A DNA stretch of 64,000 nt from Epithemia pelagica. Taxonomy: Eukaryota > Bacillariophyta > Bacillariophyceae > Surirellales > Surirellaceae. Below are positions 42,434 to 53,700 of this stretch, piece after piece. Position numbers and translations under genes: made by a program. The first letter of the stretch is position 1; each line of letters starts with the position of its first letter. Under the pieces are notes generated by a model. That model did no database searches. It had not been told where the DNA came from and saw only the letters and a list, made by a program, of their open reading frames with translations. The stretch lies in the NCBI GenBank assembly GCA_946965045.2, contig OX337232.1, forward strand, positions 3,720,001-3,784,000, read 5' to 3'.

Positions 42434-44674
42434 TCATTCCCAGGGCGGAGCTTTGGTATCTTGGGGTGGTGGAGGTGGAGGTTTGGGATGCTGTTGCGGT
42501 TGTGCGTGTTGTGTTTGGGGCTGGGATGGTGATGGTTGTGATTGGGGCTGGGATGGCAATGCCGCATCTTCTTGGGAAGGAGCCAACGCGGATGGACGGG
42601 CCGTAGGGATGGTTCCCATGCTTCGCCACAACAAGCACGAGGAGGATGCATTGGTGGTGGCCAATGCCTGTGGTGTTGGGAACGAAGGGTTGCCGGTAGA
42701 GTGTGGTGGTTGCTGTGCTTGTCCCATGGATGGTATCCACGACGAGAAGGAGGACGAGGCCAGGTTGCGGACATTGACGGATGGAATGTTGGGTGACGAT
42801 GCTGCGGCAAAGGACAAGGCCAGCATTTTTGCCTTGGTTTCGTTGTCGTTGTTGGTGGTGGGGTGCGACACAAACGCGGAAGAAGACGAGTGATTGGAAC
42901 TGGGATTGCCAATGGCACGAATGCTGTGGTGGTTGTGGTTGTGATTGTGGTTGCTGGTTTGTGCCAGTGTGGTGGTGCGGGTGGTTGGTTCCAACCAGGC
43001 CAAGACTTGAGGGCCTGGTTGTATTACCGAGGAGGAGGAGGATTCGGGTCCCCGAACTGACCCACCCGAAAACAAAGATGACTCGGCGGATGCGGCTGTT
43101 TGTGGTTGGGGCCGATTCATGGTGGGCGGATCGCGCAAAATATGGAGTGGATTTTGCAAGACGGGCAAAATGCCCGGAGCAATGGGTCGCGGTTCCATCC
43201 ATGAAAAATCCTCGAGTAGTAGTTCCGTAGTTGTATCGGTGTGTGTCGGTTGTGGTGGTGAGTGCGAATGATGATGATACTGTGGTGGTTCGCTGGTGGT
43301 TTTCGTCAAAGTGACGGTTGGCAATGTCCAGGACGAACCGGTCGAAGTAGTAGATGGATGACGAGTTTGGGATGCCGCATCTTGCTCCGCAGATGTTGCT
43401 GTCGCTGGCATTCGTGCGGCTACGGCGGTTGTTGTTGTTGTTGTCGTCGAAGGAATAGGAGAACGGTCGTTTGCTTCCATGGATGGTGGTGGTGCTGGTG
43501 GTGTGGGAACGACAGCCGTTCCCATGCGTTTGTTGTGTCGGGCTATTGTTGTTGTTGTTGGTGGCAGTGTCGGAAGCATGGTTGTATTCGTCGTAGTCGT
43601 AGCGGGGGTCCAATTCGGGTTCCAGCGTGCCATCGTCGTCGTCGTCATGGATGTTGTTGTTGTTGTTGTTGGTGGTGGTGTCGTGTTCTCCATGGACGAC
43701 GGCGCGGATAAGGATTTGTCGTTGCTGCTAGCTGTAGAAGTATCAAGCCGTGGAATATTCGGAATAGCAGTTATAGCAGGCATGTATGCGTCCAGCCGTG
43801 GTCGTTGGAACAGAGGATTGTCACTCGTCAAATTGTGGTTGCTCCCACTCTTTGTAGGATTGCTGCTGCTACTGGTTCGTTTGGCGGCTCCAATTCCGAG
43901 AATGCGATTGGCTTGTTCGACATGTTCGGGACCAATGTCGGGCATGGGTGGCAATTGGGCCAAGTCCTGTTCCGTCACAGTCGCTGGCGTAGTTGAGTTC
44001 TTTTTCTTTTTTTGACGGGAAGTTGTACTAGTATCCTGGTGATTATGATGCCGTTGCACGTGTCGACACAATTCGGGGTGCGTCCACACAAAGTGCGGGT
44101 GACAATAGACGCCAAATCAATCCAAATATTTGCGACTCAATCGTTCAAAGCCATACAAGTTTAATTGTCGTTGAAAACTGGCAAATTGGGATTGTCGAAA
44201 ATAGAGGGGCATGATGGTTGTGACAAACAAGTCGCGATCCAGCACACAAAAGGAGCGACCGTGCGACTTCCAATGACAAATGTGGCTATACCGATCCGAT
44301 TCCGCCTTGGTCAAAATGGCATGCAACAACAAGGGGAAATGAGCCGTTGTCGATGATGTCGTGGTTGTCGTCAAAGAAGAATCGGAAGGAATGCTGCTGC
44401 TGCTGTTGGGAAGCGAGGAGAGAGCTGGAGGGATCGAGGAGGATACCAGTAGAGGTGCTGCTACAGGGGGAGTCGTATCCTCGTTGGGAGCCACACCAGC
44501 ATGACTTGTCGTCCATGTGTCATGGCTTGTTTCATGGCATGCTTCTGTTTCTTCTTGTGGTTCGCTGGATGCCAGGTCCTCTTGCTGCGGATCACTGTCA
44601 CTCATCCGAGTCGTCTTGTTCTTGTCCTTCCGCTTATTGTTGCGGTCGTTGTGGTTGGAAGAATGGTCGGACAT
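42434..44674 (-). pseudogene. HSF: Heat shock transcription factor with in-frame TGA in the DNA-binding domain
   Basis: A single 747-codon frame with one stop. The N-terminal winged-helix domain is clear: FPLLLHAILTKAE, WKSHGRSFCVLDRDLF, TTIMPLYFRQSQFASFQRQLNLYGFERLSRKYLD. Then TGA (44117-44119), and in the same frame FGVYCHPHF, matching the wing that follows in HSFs (the D-R/K-G-x-Y position). After it come Lys-rich and long Thr/Pro/Gln/Ser-rich regions ending QDTKAPPWE. No GT-AG pair that removes just the TGA is evident. The simplest view is a single nonsense change; a small intron, sequencing error or read-through are alternatives. A longer start at 44737 is possible. HSFs form trimers and bind nGAAn repeats; a truncated product would lack the wing. 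Confidence 0.8.
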
Positions 44675-45743
44675 TTTATTATACTGTTGTGTGCTTTTAG
44701 TATGTGTTTTGGAAGAGTGCCATTCTCCCTCCAACAATCATGGTTTATTGGACGCCTTGTCTTTGTACTTTTTCTGTTCGTCACAGACACTCATCTCTCA
44801 TGGTCGCCGAGACCATGACACTTTTGTTCGTAGACGGACGAATGAAGCACGTCGTGTGCATCGAATGCGAGTACGAGTGTACTGTGTACTGGGTACTGGT
44901 ACTGGGTTGTTGTTGTTGGGGTTGTTTTGTTTGTTGTGGAAGTTTGGAGTTTGGACGAGAGTCGCGGATTGAGTACGAGTAACGAGTACGAGTATCAACA
45001 ACAATTATTAGGAGAGATGTCCGAGAGAGAAGACTGAGTTTGACGTTTGTCCAATCGAAAGGTTTCTCCGAATGTTCACCGGGAATGAATTCCGTCGCTC
45101 CTTTTCTCTGTCTCCCCCGCACGCACGCCAGAGTCTCACGCCTGGTGACCAAACGTCCTATTCATCGCTACTCATTCTCACATTTTCAAGTCTCTTCCAT
45201 CCCCAAGGCCACAGAAAAAGTAAAGTAAAGTGCGGTGAGCACGCCTGAACCGCAAGCCTGTCACATCCCTCTCGCTTCTTTCTCCCTCGCATGCATACAT
45301 TTATCCAGTCTCTCTTCCAGCAAACCTCATGGCAGTTATGGTGAGCACGCCTGAATCGCAAGCCTGCGGACCAAACGAGCTTTTTGTCCCTCAAATATCA
45401 TCATGTCTCTTTTTCAACACAAAGAAAGGGGCCCCATCATCATGGCCGGTTTCTGCGAAGCACGCCTGAATCGCAAGCCAGCTGACAAGACATTCAATCC
45501 CTCGCTACTTTTCCTCGCATTTCCAAGTCTCTTTTAACAAAGAAAGGGGCCCCATCATGGCCGATTTCTGCGAAGCAAGCATGAATCGCAAGCCTGCTGA
45601 CATGCCTCGCTACTTTTCCTGACAGTGATCAAGTCTCTTTCCACAAAGGGACCACATCTTGGCCGCATCTGTGGTGGTCTCGGCATCCCACTCTTCATAC
45701 ACACACAAGCCTTTTTGTACAAGTAGTTTGGATTCGTTCCGTC
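44675..45743. promoter_or_regulatory. Divergent promoter region HSF/RdRP1
   Basis: About 1.07 kb between divergent genes, no gene supported. The right half carries the degenerate tandem repeat annotated separately. A diverged copy of the left half lies between the two RdRP genes. Confidence 0.6.
45136..45655 (+). repeat. Degenerate ~103-115-bp tandem repeat upstream of RdRP1
   Basis: The anchor GCACGCCTGAATCGCAAGCC (or a variant) recurs at about 45136 (partial), 45239, 45345, 45460 and 45575, followed each time by CCTCGCTACTTTTCCTCGCA-like and CAAGTCTCTT words. Two units also share AAAGAAAGGGGCCCCATCAT. One related unit lies before RdRP2 near 50608-50670. Confidence 0.8.
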
Positions 45744-48700
45744 ATGAGATTGGGTGTCCGAGGCGGGGCCGTGATACCAAACAACACCCAACCTCGTCGG
45801 AGTGGTCGTCATCGCACTCGTCGTTCCTCCACGACTCGAGCAACAGTGGCACAGTCGTCGTCACCACCACAACCACAAGGCCGATCCTCCTCCTCTGTTC
45901 CATGGTCTTCCCTGTTTGGATGGCTCCGCGCCAACTCGTCTTCTTCTCCTTCTTCGGATACACCACCCAGTCCTCCACCTCCAGATCATCCAGAGGGGGA
46001 TAATGACGACGACCAAACAGCACCGGCTGCCATTCCACCCTCGCCTCCTCCACGAGCGAATGCCACACCACCACCATCAGGTCCTAGTACCATTCGTCCT
46101 CCTCCAAATCATTTGGAGAAGAAGGACGACCAGTCTCCTGTAGTTGCGATTCCACCCTCGCCGCCTCCAAGAATGAATGATACAGCAAGTCCTACCATTC
46201 GTCCTCCTCCGGATCATTTCGAGGAGAAGGACGACCAATCAGCACCGGCTGCCATTCCGGAATCCTCAGGTGCTGCTGTCGTGGTAGAAGAAGAAGAAGA
46301 AGAAGAATCCAAAGACGACTCCTCGTTCTCGGCTGCTTCATCTCCACCATCGCCAGTATTCTTCTCTTTACCCATGCCGGGAGATTTTCCGTCACCAAGC
46401 ACCGTCCTCCACAACAACAACAACGAAGCAGAACAGGAAGAAGCAAAAGAAGAAGTTCACGAACCAGAGGCACTTGGTGGCACGGAATCCTCAGGTGCTG
46501 TCCTAGTAGAAGAAGAAGAATCAAACACCGACTCCTTTTGTTCGGTATCTTCATCACCGCCACCATCGCCAGTATTCTTTGCCTCACCCATGCCGCGAGA
46601 TTCTCCCCCACCATGCTCCGTCCTCCACAACCACAACAATGAAGCAGAAGAAAAAGAAGAAATACAAGAACCAGGGGCACCAAACAGCGACCAAGAAACC
46701 AACAGCCATGACGACGACACTCATCACCACATCGGCCCGACGACAACAACAATGGAAACAAAAGAAGAAGAAGAAGAAGAACGGCTCTCAGTGTCGCCGC
46801 CGGCATGGAGCAGTGCCTCACAGCCACCCAAACAGGACAACAAGGTCGTGGGAACAAACCACCAAGATGATGATGATGACAAAAAAGAGCGAAATGAAGT
46901 TCGCATCCATCTTCCTCCGCACTTGGCCTCCCACAAGGAAGAACGGTCTTCTACGGTCCATGCCGTTGTTGTGTCACCTCCTCATAATCGGCGGCTGCAT
47001 CCAGAACAACAACACGAACAAAACGAAAAAGAAGAAGAAGAAGTCGAACCCAGTGAAAATGACCAATCCTCCAAGGAGTCACCCAGCAGTAAGACCGACC
47101 AGGATATGGCAGTAGCTGACCAATCAACAAAAAAAGAAGAAGAAGAAGACGAGATGGAACGCACCAACCGGACAGCAGCCGCATCTGCAAAATCACCGCC
47201 GATCGCAAACTCAGCAGCTTCACCAACAACAACAGGAACTGGCTTGCATACAGGGTGTCCAGTTCGATTCACCAAGGGAACCTACCTGGGACAGCAAGGA
47301 AGGGTTCTTAGGACGACAGACAAAAAGGTCTGGGTTCAACTCGATACACCAACATCAAGCTCCGCGGGTACGGTGTCTCGTAAACCTGTTTGCGTCATGC
47401 AAGCCAGTGTGGAGCCAATTCCTCCCCAATTTCCTCCCAATGGTGCTAATACCACGACCACCACAACTACAACTTCAGTTCCGACAAATGGGCAGCAGCG
47501 CACTCTGGGAATGGGATGTCTGGTCGAAATCGTAGGAGGCGTTCATGTCAAGGACAACAAAGGATTCCATGGAAGAGTCACAAAGCTTACCAAGGACATG
47601 GTTGAAGTTCTGATCCAAGATAAAGAAATCACAATTCGAAAGACCAGTGTTCGTGTCGTTGTGAACCAGCAGTGTCCTACCACCAGCGACGACAATTCTA
47701 CAACGAGAGCTGTGTTGGATACGGAGCATTCTGAAATTATTACGAAATCCAGAGCTCCTGTGGTGGTCCAGACCCCGTCAGTACAGGGTCTGTCCAAAGG
47801 GCAACAAAAGTCCAAAGCCATGAATCTATCGAGCGTGCCATTGCGCCGATCCGCCAGAAAACAATCCGCCAAGGCTTCCATCACCGTATCAAATCCGAAT
47901 AACTCCAGAATAGATGGTACTCCATTGCAGGACATGAATCAAAACAGCTCCATTGCATCGGGAACAGTTGGTTTGCATTCCGTTCCGGACAACGCTGGTT
48001 CGAGTCGGAAACATGCTGGTGGTACGTGTAAACAGCCGCGAGTGGTCACAAAACGTCGCTTAGAGACGCCAACAGGTAAAAATCCGAAAAATTTTCTGGA
48101 ATATTGGTTTGGTGATCGACTAGAACCTTTGGAAATCCCCATTACCGACGAAGAGGCTTTGAATCCAATAGACATGATCCTTGATGTGAATGGTGCTCCA
48201 TATGAGGGGAGTGGACAATGTTTGGAACTGCTTTCAACCAAGGTTGTGAAGGATAGAAACTCGTCACATCCATATCGCAAACCAGACTTGTTGCAGTTGT
48301 ACTATATAAATATAGATGATGAGGGACATACCTTACAAGACGAGTTGAATGGGCTTGCGAACTTTTCAGCCCTTCCCACCTCCAAAGCAGTGGCGCGCTT
48401 GGAGCTGTTGCAGAGCCTATGTTGTCAGAACAAACGTCAGAAAAAAGGGAAGAAAGTAAAGGTCTCTGGCATTAAAGAACTTGCACGCGACAAATTCGAG
48501 TTACTTCTCACAGAGGGGAATGATGGCTGTGGATTTATCTGCGAGGAATATCTCAAAACTCTCATGACAGAATTTGCGGTAGGGGCATCACCAGAGAGTA
48601 AGAAATGTCGACGGGTTCTGTCGATTCAAGTTCGTGCCGTGATTCCAACGCTTGGTATATTCAAGGGCATGCTCATTCGGAAACGGATTCCACGCGGTGA

Positions 48701-49721
48701 GGCTCCAATTCAGTTTACTCCCTCGATGCAAAAGGTGGGTCCTTCATTGTCTCCAATTTCTGTCAATACTGGTGTTTTGTGGGTTACACAAGCGGGGGTT
48801 GACCCGTCTCAGTTTAGTCAATTCATGGGTCGACACCTCGATCCAAATTTAAAGGATCCACCTGTAACGTTCGACAAATTACTCCGAGAGCACAAGCTTT
48901 TGAAGGAAGAACACCCCGAGGATAACATGATTTTGTCTCTGTGGAAAGCCCTTGGAGTTCCATGGGAAAGTTGCGTCGAACATTCCGAACAAAGTCCCAA
49001 AAGAGAGGGTATCAAACACTCCTACGTTCGTGGCCTTTCGGACCCCACCGAGGAAATGCCACCAGGGACAGTGTTTGTGACAGGCCTTCACAAGGCTGCC
49101 GCACATCAGAGCGTTTTTGTCACACGTTCTCCATGTATCGTTCCGGAGAATGGCCGTGTTCTTCCCCATCTCTCTGAGAAACCCGCGATGATGTCGGATG
49201 AAAATTGGGAATGGTTGAATGAATTGCCTTTTGGAGCAATCATTTTTTCCAATGCATCTGAAGGCATGAAACCATTGCCAACTCATATGGCGAATGGCGA
49301 CCTGGACGGGGATTTGTACTTTGTCTGCTGGAGCAAAGAGATTTTGTCGCAACTATACGACGTGGAACCAATCGACGACGTCCCCGACGATGATCCCTCG
49401 AACCCATCCATCAATAAGCCTATGACTGCTCCAAACACAAGCACTTTGAACAACGATTGGTTATCCAAGGCGCAGGAGCAAATGACGGATATGAACACGT
49501 TGGTCGAACAGGACCGTTTTATCAGCGTCTTGTGGGGCTGTTCCAAAAAGGTGGCAAAGGACAATCCCGAGGACGGTGCTCGACACTTGGATGCAAAGGC
49601 TTATGGCTACGCCTATCATGAATCATTGGATATTGGAAAGCATGGTGGAAAGGTACCCCTTCCCTTGCGTTTGCACGCCGGGGTTGAGAAAAAATATCAT
49701 CCTTATCTGGAGAGCGCGTAA
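45744..49721 (+). CDS. RNA-dependent RNA polymerase (cellular RNAi type), copy 1
   Basis: 1325 aa, uninterrupted. Residues 1-~490 are low complexity (Ser/Pro/Glu/Asn). Two KOW/SH3-like modules follow: GCPVRFTKGTYLGQQGRV (~500-560) and GCLVEIVGGVHVKDNKGF (~588-640). From ~780 comes a eukaryotic RdRP domain: GCGFICEEYL, QVRAVIPTLGIFKGMLIRKR, FTPSMQKVG, GTVFVTGLHKAA, VTRSPCIVP, and the catalytic ANGDLDGDLYFV with DLDGD at 1186-1190, whose aspartates bind the metal ion. Such enzymes make double-stranded RNA from single-stranded templates to feed small-RNA silencing. The KOW modules are not usual in plant or fungal RdRPs and might bind RNA or a transcription complex (inference). The start is the first Met, shared with copy 2 (MRLGVRG). 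Confidence 0.88.
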   Translation: MRLGVRGGAVIPNNTQPRRSGRHRTRRSSTTRATVAQSSSPPQPQGRSSSSVPWSSLFGWLRANSSSSPSSDTPPSPPPPDHPEGDNDDDQTAPAAIPPSPPPRANATPPPSGPSTIRPPPNHLEKKDDQSPVVAIPPSPPPRMNDTASPTIRPPPDHFEEKDDQSAPAAIPESSGAAVVVEEEEEEESKDDSSFSAASSPPSPVFFSLPMPGDFPSPSTVLHNNNNEAEQEEAKEEVHEPEALGGTESSGAVLVEEEESNTDSFCSVSSSPPPSPVFFASPMPRDSPPPCSVLHNHNNEAEEKEEIQEPGAPNSDQETNSHDDDTHHHIGPTTTTMETKEEEEEERLSVSPPAWSSASQPPKQDNKVVGTNHQDDDDDKKERNEVRIHLPPHLASHKEERSSTVHAVVVSPPHNRRLHPEQQHEQNEKEEEEVEPSENDQSSKESPSSKTDQDMAVADQSTKKEEEEDEMERTNRTAAASAKSPPIANSAASPTTTGTGLHTGCPVRFTKGTYLGQQGRVLRTTDKKVWVQLDTPTSSSAGTVSRKPVCVMQASVEPIPPQFPPNGANTTTTTTTTSVPTNGQQRTLGMGCLVEIVGGVHVKDNKGFHGRVTKLTKDMVEVLIQDKEITIRKTSVRVVVNQQCPTTSDDNSTTRAVLDTEHSEIITKSRAPVVVQTPSVQGLSKGQQKSKAMNLSSVPLRRSARKQSAKASITVSNPNNSRIDGTPLQDMNQNSSIASGTVGLHSVPDNAGSSRKHAGGTCKQPRVVTKRRLETPTGKNPKNFLEYWFGDRLEPLEIPITDEEALNPIDMILDVNGAPYEGSGQCLELLSTKVVKDRNSSHPYRKPDLLQLYYINIDDEGHTLQDELNGLANFSALPTSKAVARLELLQSLCCQNKRQKKGKKVKVSGIKELARDKFELLLTEGNDGCGFICEEYLKTLMTEFAVGASPESKKCRRVLSIQVRAVIPTLGIFKGMLIRKRIPRGEAPIQFTPSMQKVGPSLSPISVNTGVLWVTQAGVDPSQFSQFMGRHLDPNLKDPPVTFDKLLREHKLLKEEHPEDNMILSLWKALGVPWESCVEHSEQSPKREGIKHSYVRGLSDPTEEMPPGTVFVTGLHKAAAHQSVFVTRSPCIVPENGRVLPHLSEKPAMMSDENWEWLNELPFGAIIFSNASEGMKPLPTHMANGDLDGDLYFVCWSKEILSQLYDVEPIDDVPDDDPSNPSINKPMTAPNTSTLNNDWLSKAQEQMTDMNTLVEQDRFISVLWGCSKKVAKDNPEDGARHLDAKAYGYAYHESLDIGKHGGKVPLPLRLHAGVEKKYHPYLESA

Positions 49722-50000
49722 TACAATCCAACGCTTTGGTATTGTCAAATGTTTGTGCTCATGATTCTATGAAAAACACTCTAGGTTAAGAGGAAATGAC
49801 CAAAGATAGAGAACGCAGCAGTAGTAGTAGGATGATTCTAGCACGTCGCATCTAGAGAGCGCGTAATACAATCCAACGCTTTTGTTCCTTATTGCGAAAT
49901 GTTTGTGCTCATGATTCTGTAAAAAAACTCTAGGTAAAAGGAAATGGCCAAAGATAGAGAACGCAGTAGTAGTAGTAGGATGATTCTGGCATGTCGCATC
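49711..50000 (+). repeat. 145-bp tandem duplication spanning the RdRP1 stop codon and 3' flank
   Basis: AGAGCGCGTAATACAATCCA begins at 49711 (containing the RdRP1 stop) and again at 49856. The two units remain similar through AGTAGTAGGATGATTCT. A third, more diverged version follows RdRP2 at 55827-55930. Confidence 0.9.
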
Positions 50001-50029
50001 CTCATTGGTACTGCGGATCTGTTGAGGTT

Positions 50030-50769
50030 CGTAGGATTGTGGTGGTTGTTGCTGCTCCCACGTATTAGTAGTATTGGTGCTACTGTTGGTTCGTTGGTGG
50101 GCGGATCCAATTCCAAGAATACAAGGGTGGCAAATGGGTCAAGTCCTGTTTGGTCACCGTCGTTGTTGTTGTTGTCGTCGAGTTCTTTTTATTCGCGGTG
50201 CGTGCGCAAAAAGGGTAGAATGGTTGTCACTCAGAGTCGTCTTGGTGTTCTGGTCGCTATTGTCGTCGTCGTCGTCGTCGTCGTTGTGTGCTTACTGGTG
50301 GTATGCGTTTTGGAATATCGATTGGTGCAACACCAACACCACAGTCTCCTCCCTTCTTCATGGAGGAACGGTCTTGTTTGTGGTCTCTCTACTACATATT
50401 GGACGGGTCACAACGGTCTCTCATGGTATGACACTCTCGTATCTTCGAAAGTGCCCGTATGCGCCCAACTACTAAATGTCGGTGCAAAAAACGAACCACA
50501 TGTTGTGTGCGTTTTGTGAATTGTGAGGGCACAAAATTAGGAATGTCCGACAGATTGTCCAGTCGCGAAAAAGGTTTCTCTTCACTTTCACCGGTAGTCC
50601 GAGTCACGCCCGCCGTTCTCGCACGCCTGCTGACCAACTGTCACATCCTTCATGCTCCTCATTTTTTCAAGTCGCTTCCAACGGCACCTCCCAGGTGGTA
50701 TTCGTTTTCTTCGTGTGTCTCCACTACTACTACCGACAATCCTGTTCCTCATTCGTTCCTCGTGTTAGC
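50030..50769 (-). pseudogene. Decayed HSF 5' end plus HSF/RdRP intergenic relic
   Basis: The plus strand of 50050-50210 aligns with 43860-44015 (HSF linker: CAATTCC.AGAATRC, CAAGTCCTGTT..GTCAC, GAGTTCTTTTT). 50220-50300 then aligns with about 44600-44700 (HSF N-terminus), skipping the DNA-binding domain. 50308-50640 follows the HSF/RdRP1 intergenic order. No usable frame remains. Confidence 0.7.
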
Positions 50770-53700
50770 ATGAGATTGGGTGTTCGAGGTGTGGGTGGAG
50801 GGTCCGACTATTCCATTCTGGCCGTGACACCTCTTGCCGCCAGCAACAACAACCCAATAAGTCGTCGACCCGTCACACGTAGCATCACCCGCAACAACAA
50901 CAACAATGCTCAACCTCGTCGGAGTGGTCGTCGCCGCACTCGTCGTTCCTCCACAATCACGACGACGACTACGACGACTGTTCCTAAAACCACTACGACG
51001 ACGAATATTCCTAACACCATTACTCCATCACCATCCGCAGTGGCGCAGTCAACGTCACAACAAGAACAACCACAACGCCGATCTTCTTCTCGATGGTCCT
51101 TGTTGTTTCCATGGCGCCGCACCAGCTCGTCTTCTTCTTCTCCTTTACGAACAACAACTGCTGCACCATCCAATCCTACCGTGAGTAGTCCTCCGGCGGA
51201 TTCTCATTCAGAGGACCAGGACAACCCACCATGCGCACCGGTTGACGTCATTCCACCCTCTCCTCCAAGCAGTAGCAGCACTCCAGTAGGTTCCAACGCA
51301 GCAGGTTCCGAGCAGCCACCCATTACCACCACTACTACAACTGGAATAGCAGGGTCCTCCCCGCCGCAACACCACCACCAACAACAACAACATCGATACC
51401 CGTTGCGGTCAGGGTCGACTCACTCCACAACCCATCCAACCACCACAATCGAGAACAAGGACGTACCAAAGGACCATCAGGACAACAACAAGAACAACCA
51501 CCACGAGATTCCGCCGGACCCGAGAATGGCGCTCCCTAGCGACGACGATCATGACCAGCAGCCGCAAGACAAGGACCACGAGCCGCCCAGTCTCACGACA
51601 CCACCAGCCGTGGAGCCGCATGGTACGGCACTCCCAAAAGCCACACCACCACTTGAAGAAGAAGAAGAAGAATCGACACCAGAACCGTTGGTGTTGTTCG
51701 TGTCATCCCCACCTGTACGAAGCAACCATGCCACACCCAACTGCGTGTCGCTCCAACCAACCACAACAACAACAGAACAAAAGGAAGCAACCCCAGCCAC
51801 CCACTCCGCCGTGTCCAATTCTGCTTCAATGTGTGAAACTCCCATTGTCGTAGAAGAAGAAGAAGAAGCAAACGACGACTCCTTCTCGCCCCTGGCGGTG
51901 GTTCCTCCGCCACAATGCCCCGTCCTCCCAATGAACACTACTACCACCAAAACAGAAGCAGAACCCGAGGCACGCAACAACAAGGCGGCAATGGAGAACG
52001 AGGACCGTCCTTCCATTTCGACCACAACAACACGAACAACGACGACCACTAAATCTGCCAAGAAAACGCATCGCCCAATCGGCTTGAGTCCTGTCCTACG
52101 GTCCGCCGCATCCCGTACTCCGTCCCGTCCTCTGCTAAAAATGGTGGATTCTCCTCCTCCCCGAACCACAGCAGTATCCCAACAGTTGACAAGCCATGAG
52201 CAGGACGACAACAAAGAGGATACCAATGCCAATTGCCCATGGTCCCCACAGCCTGGCACCCTCAGCAGAAGCAGCCCGACACGGCCCGAGCCACTCGAGG
52301 TCCAACCCACCATGATGATGAGCCCCTTGGCTCATGGGACGACAGGTCCAGAAACACAAACAGAACCACAATTGTCCGTATCCCCGTCGCGCCGGAGTAT
52401 TGCCTCACAGCCACAACAAGGACAGGACAATGACGACGACAAGGCCGTGGGAAAAACAACAAACCAGTATGAGAGGAGCCACCAACAAAAACACCCTACT
52501 ACTAATACCCTTTGTGGATCCAACCAGGATAAAGAAGAAGAGCGAAATGAGGTTCGCATCCATCTTCCTCCGCACTTGGCCTCTCATAAGGCAAAGCGAT
52601 CTTCGACGCTCCATGCCGTTGTCGTGTCAACGCCTCCGAATCTGCCGTTGCATCCAGAACAACAAGAAAACGAACCAGAAGAAGACGAATCCTCCGAGGA
52701 TTCACCTAGGCGTAAGAGCGACCAAGACAGGACCGTTGCTGACCCAGGACACACACGAAAAGAAGATGAACCACTCTGCGTTGCGACCAGAATGACCGGA
52801 GAAGATTGGCATGCATCGCACAATGATCCTGTTGCGAATATCATCACCACCAAAACTTCAGTGCCGACGCATGGGCAGCAAAACACTCTGGACATGGATG
52901 ATGCCAAACTGGAACTGGGATGTCTGGTCGAAATCGTAGGGGGAATTCATGCCAAGGCCAACAAGGGATTCCATGGAAGAGTCACAAAGCTTACCAATGT
53001 CATGGTACAAGTACGGATCCAAAAGAAAGAAATCACAATTCGACAGACCAGTGTCCGTGTCGTTGGGAACCGTTGTCCCACTACGAGTGACGAAACTTCT
53101 ACGTCAAGAGATGTGTTGAACGCTGAGCATTCTGAAATAAGCACCGAATCCAGAGCTCCAGTGGTGGTCAAGACCCCATCTGTACCAGTCCCACCAACTC
53201 TTCATGCTTCGAGATCCTTGGAATCCACGTTCGTGAAAGATGCAGCACATCATCATCATCAAGAGGTCTGTTCTTCTCCCGCAAAAGAACAAGTGCAACA
53301 GGGAGAGCCCATGTTGAATCCAGAAACCAACCGACAACAACAAGAGACTCACGACACGAAAGTGACTCCAAACGCATCTCCAAGAATACAATCGGACCTT
53401 CCTTGCACTACAGTCCGTGTTGCGACGAGAATGGGCATTGGCTCCTTGACACAAACAACGAACAACACATCCATCACAGCACGTTCATCGCACACTGGTC
53501 CTGATGTCGAGACAACCACTACTACAGCAACAACCCCAGCAGAAACGACAGACCAGCAGCAGAACACTCTGGAAATGGATGATGCCAAACTGGAACTGGG
53601 ATGTCTGGTCGAAATCGTAGGGGGAATTCATGCCAAGGCCAACAAGGGATTCCATGGAAGAGTCACAAAGCTTACCAATGTCATGGTACAAGTACGGATC

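Noticed and set aside
42114-43613. 499-codon minus-strand frame overlapping HSF
   Set aside because: The other frame continues directly from the HSF DNA-binding domain; this one is a low-complexity shadow.
44117-44119. HSF TGA as a selenocysteine codon
   Set aside because: The position aligns with a charged residue of the HSF wing, no HSF is known to use selenocysteine, and no downstream SECIS-like structure was recognised.
50695-50769. Longer start for RdRP2 at a GTG
   Set aside because: Nuclear genes start with ATG, and the ATG at 50770 gives the MRLGVRG start shared with copy 1.
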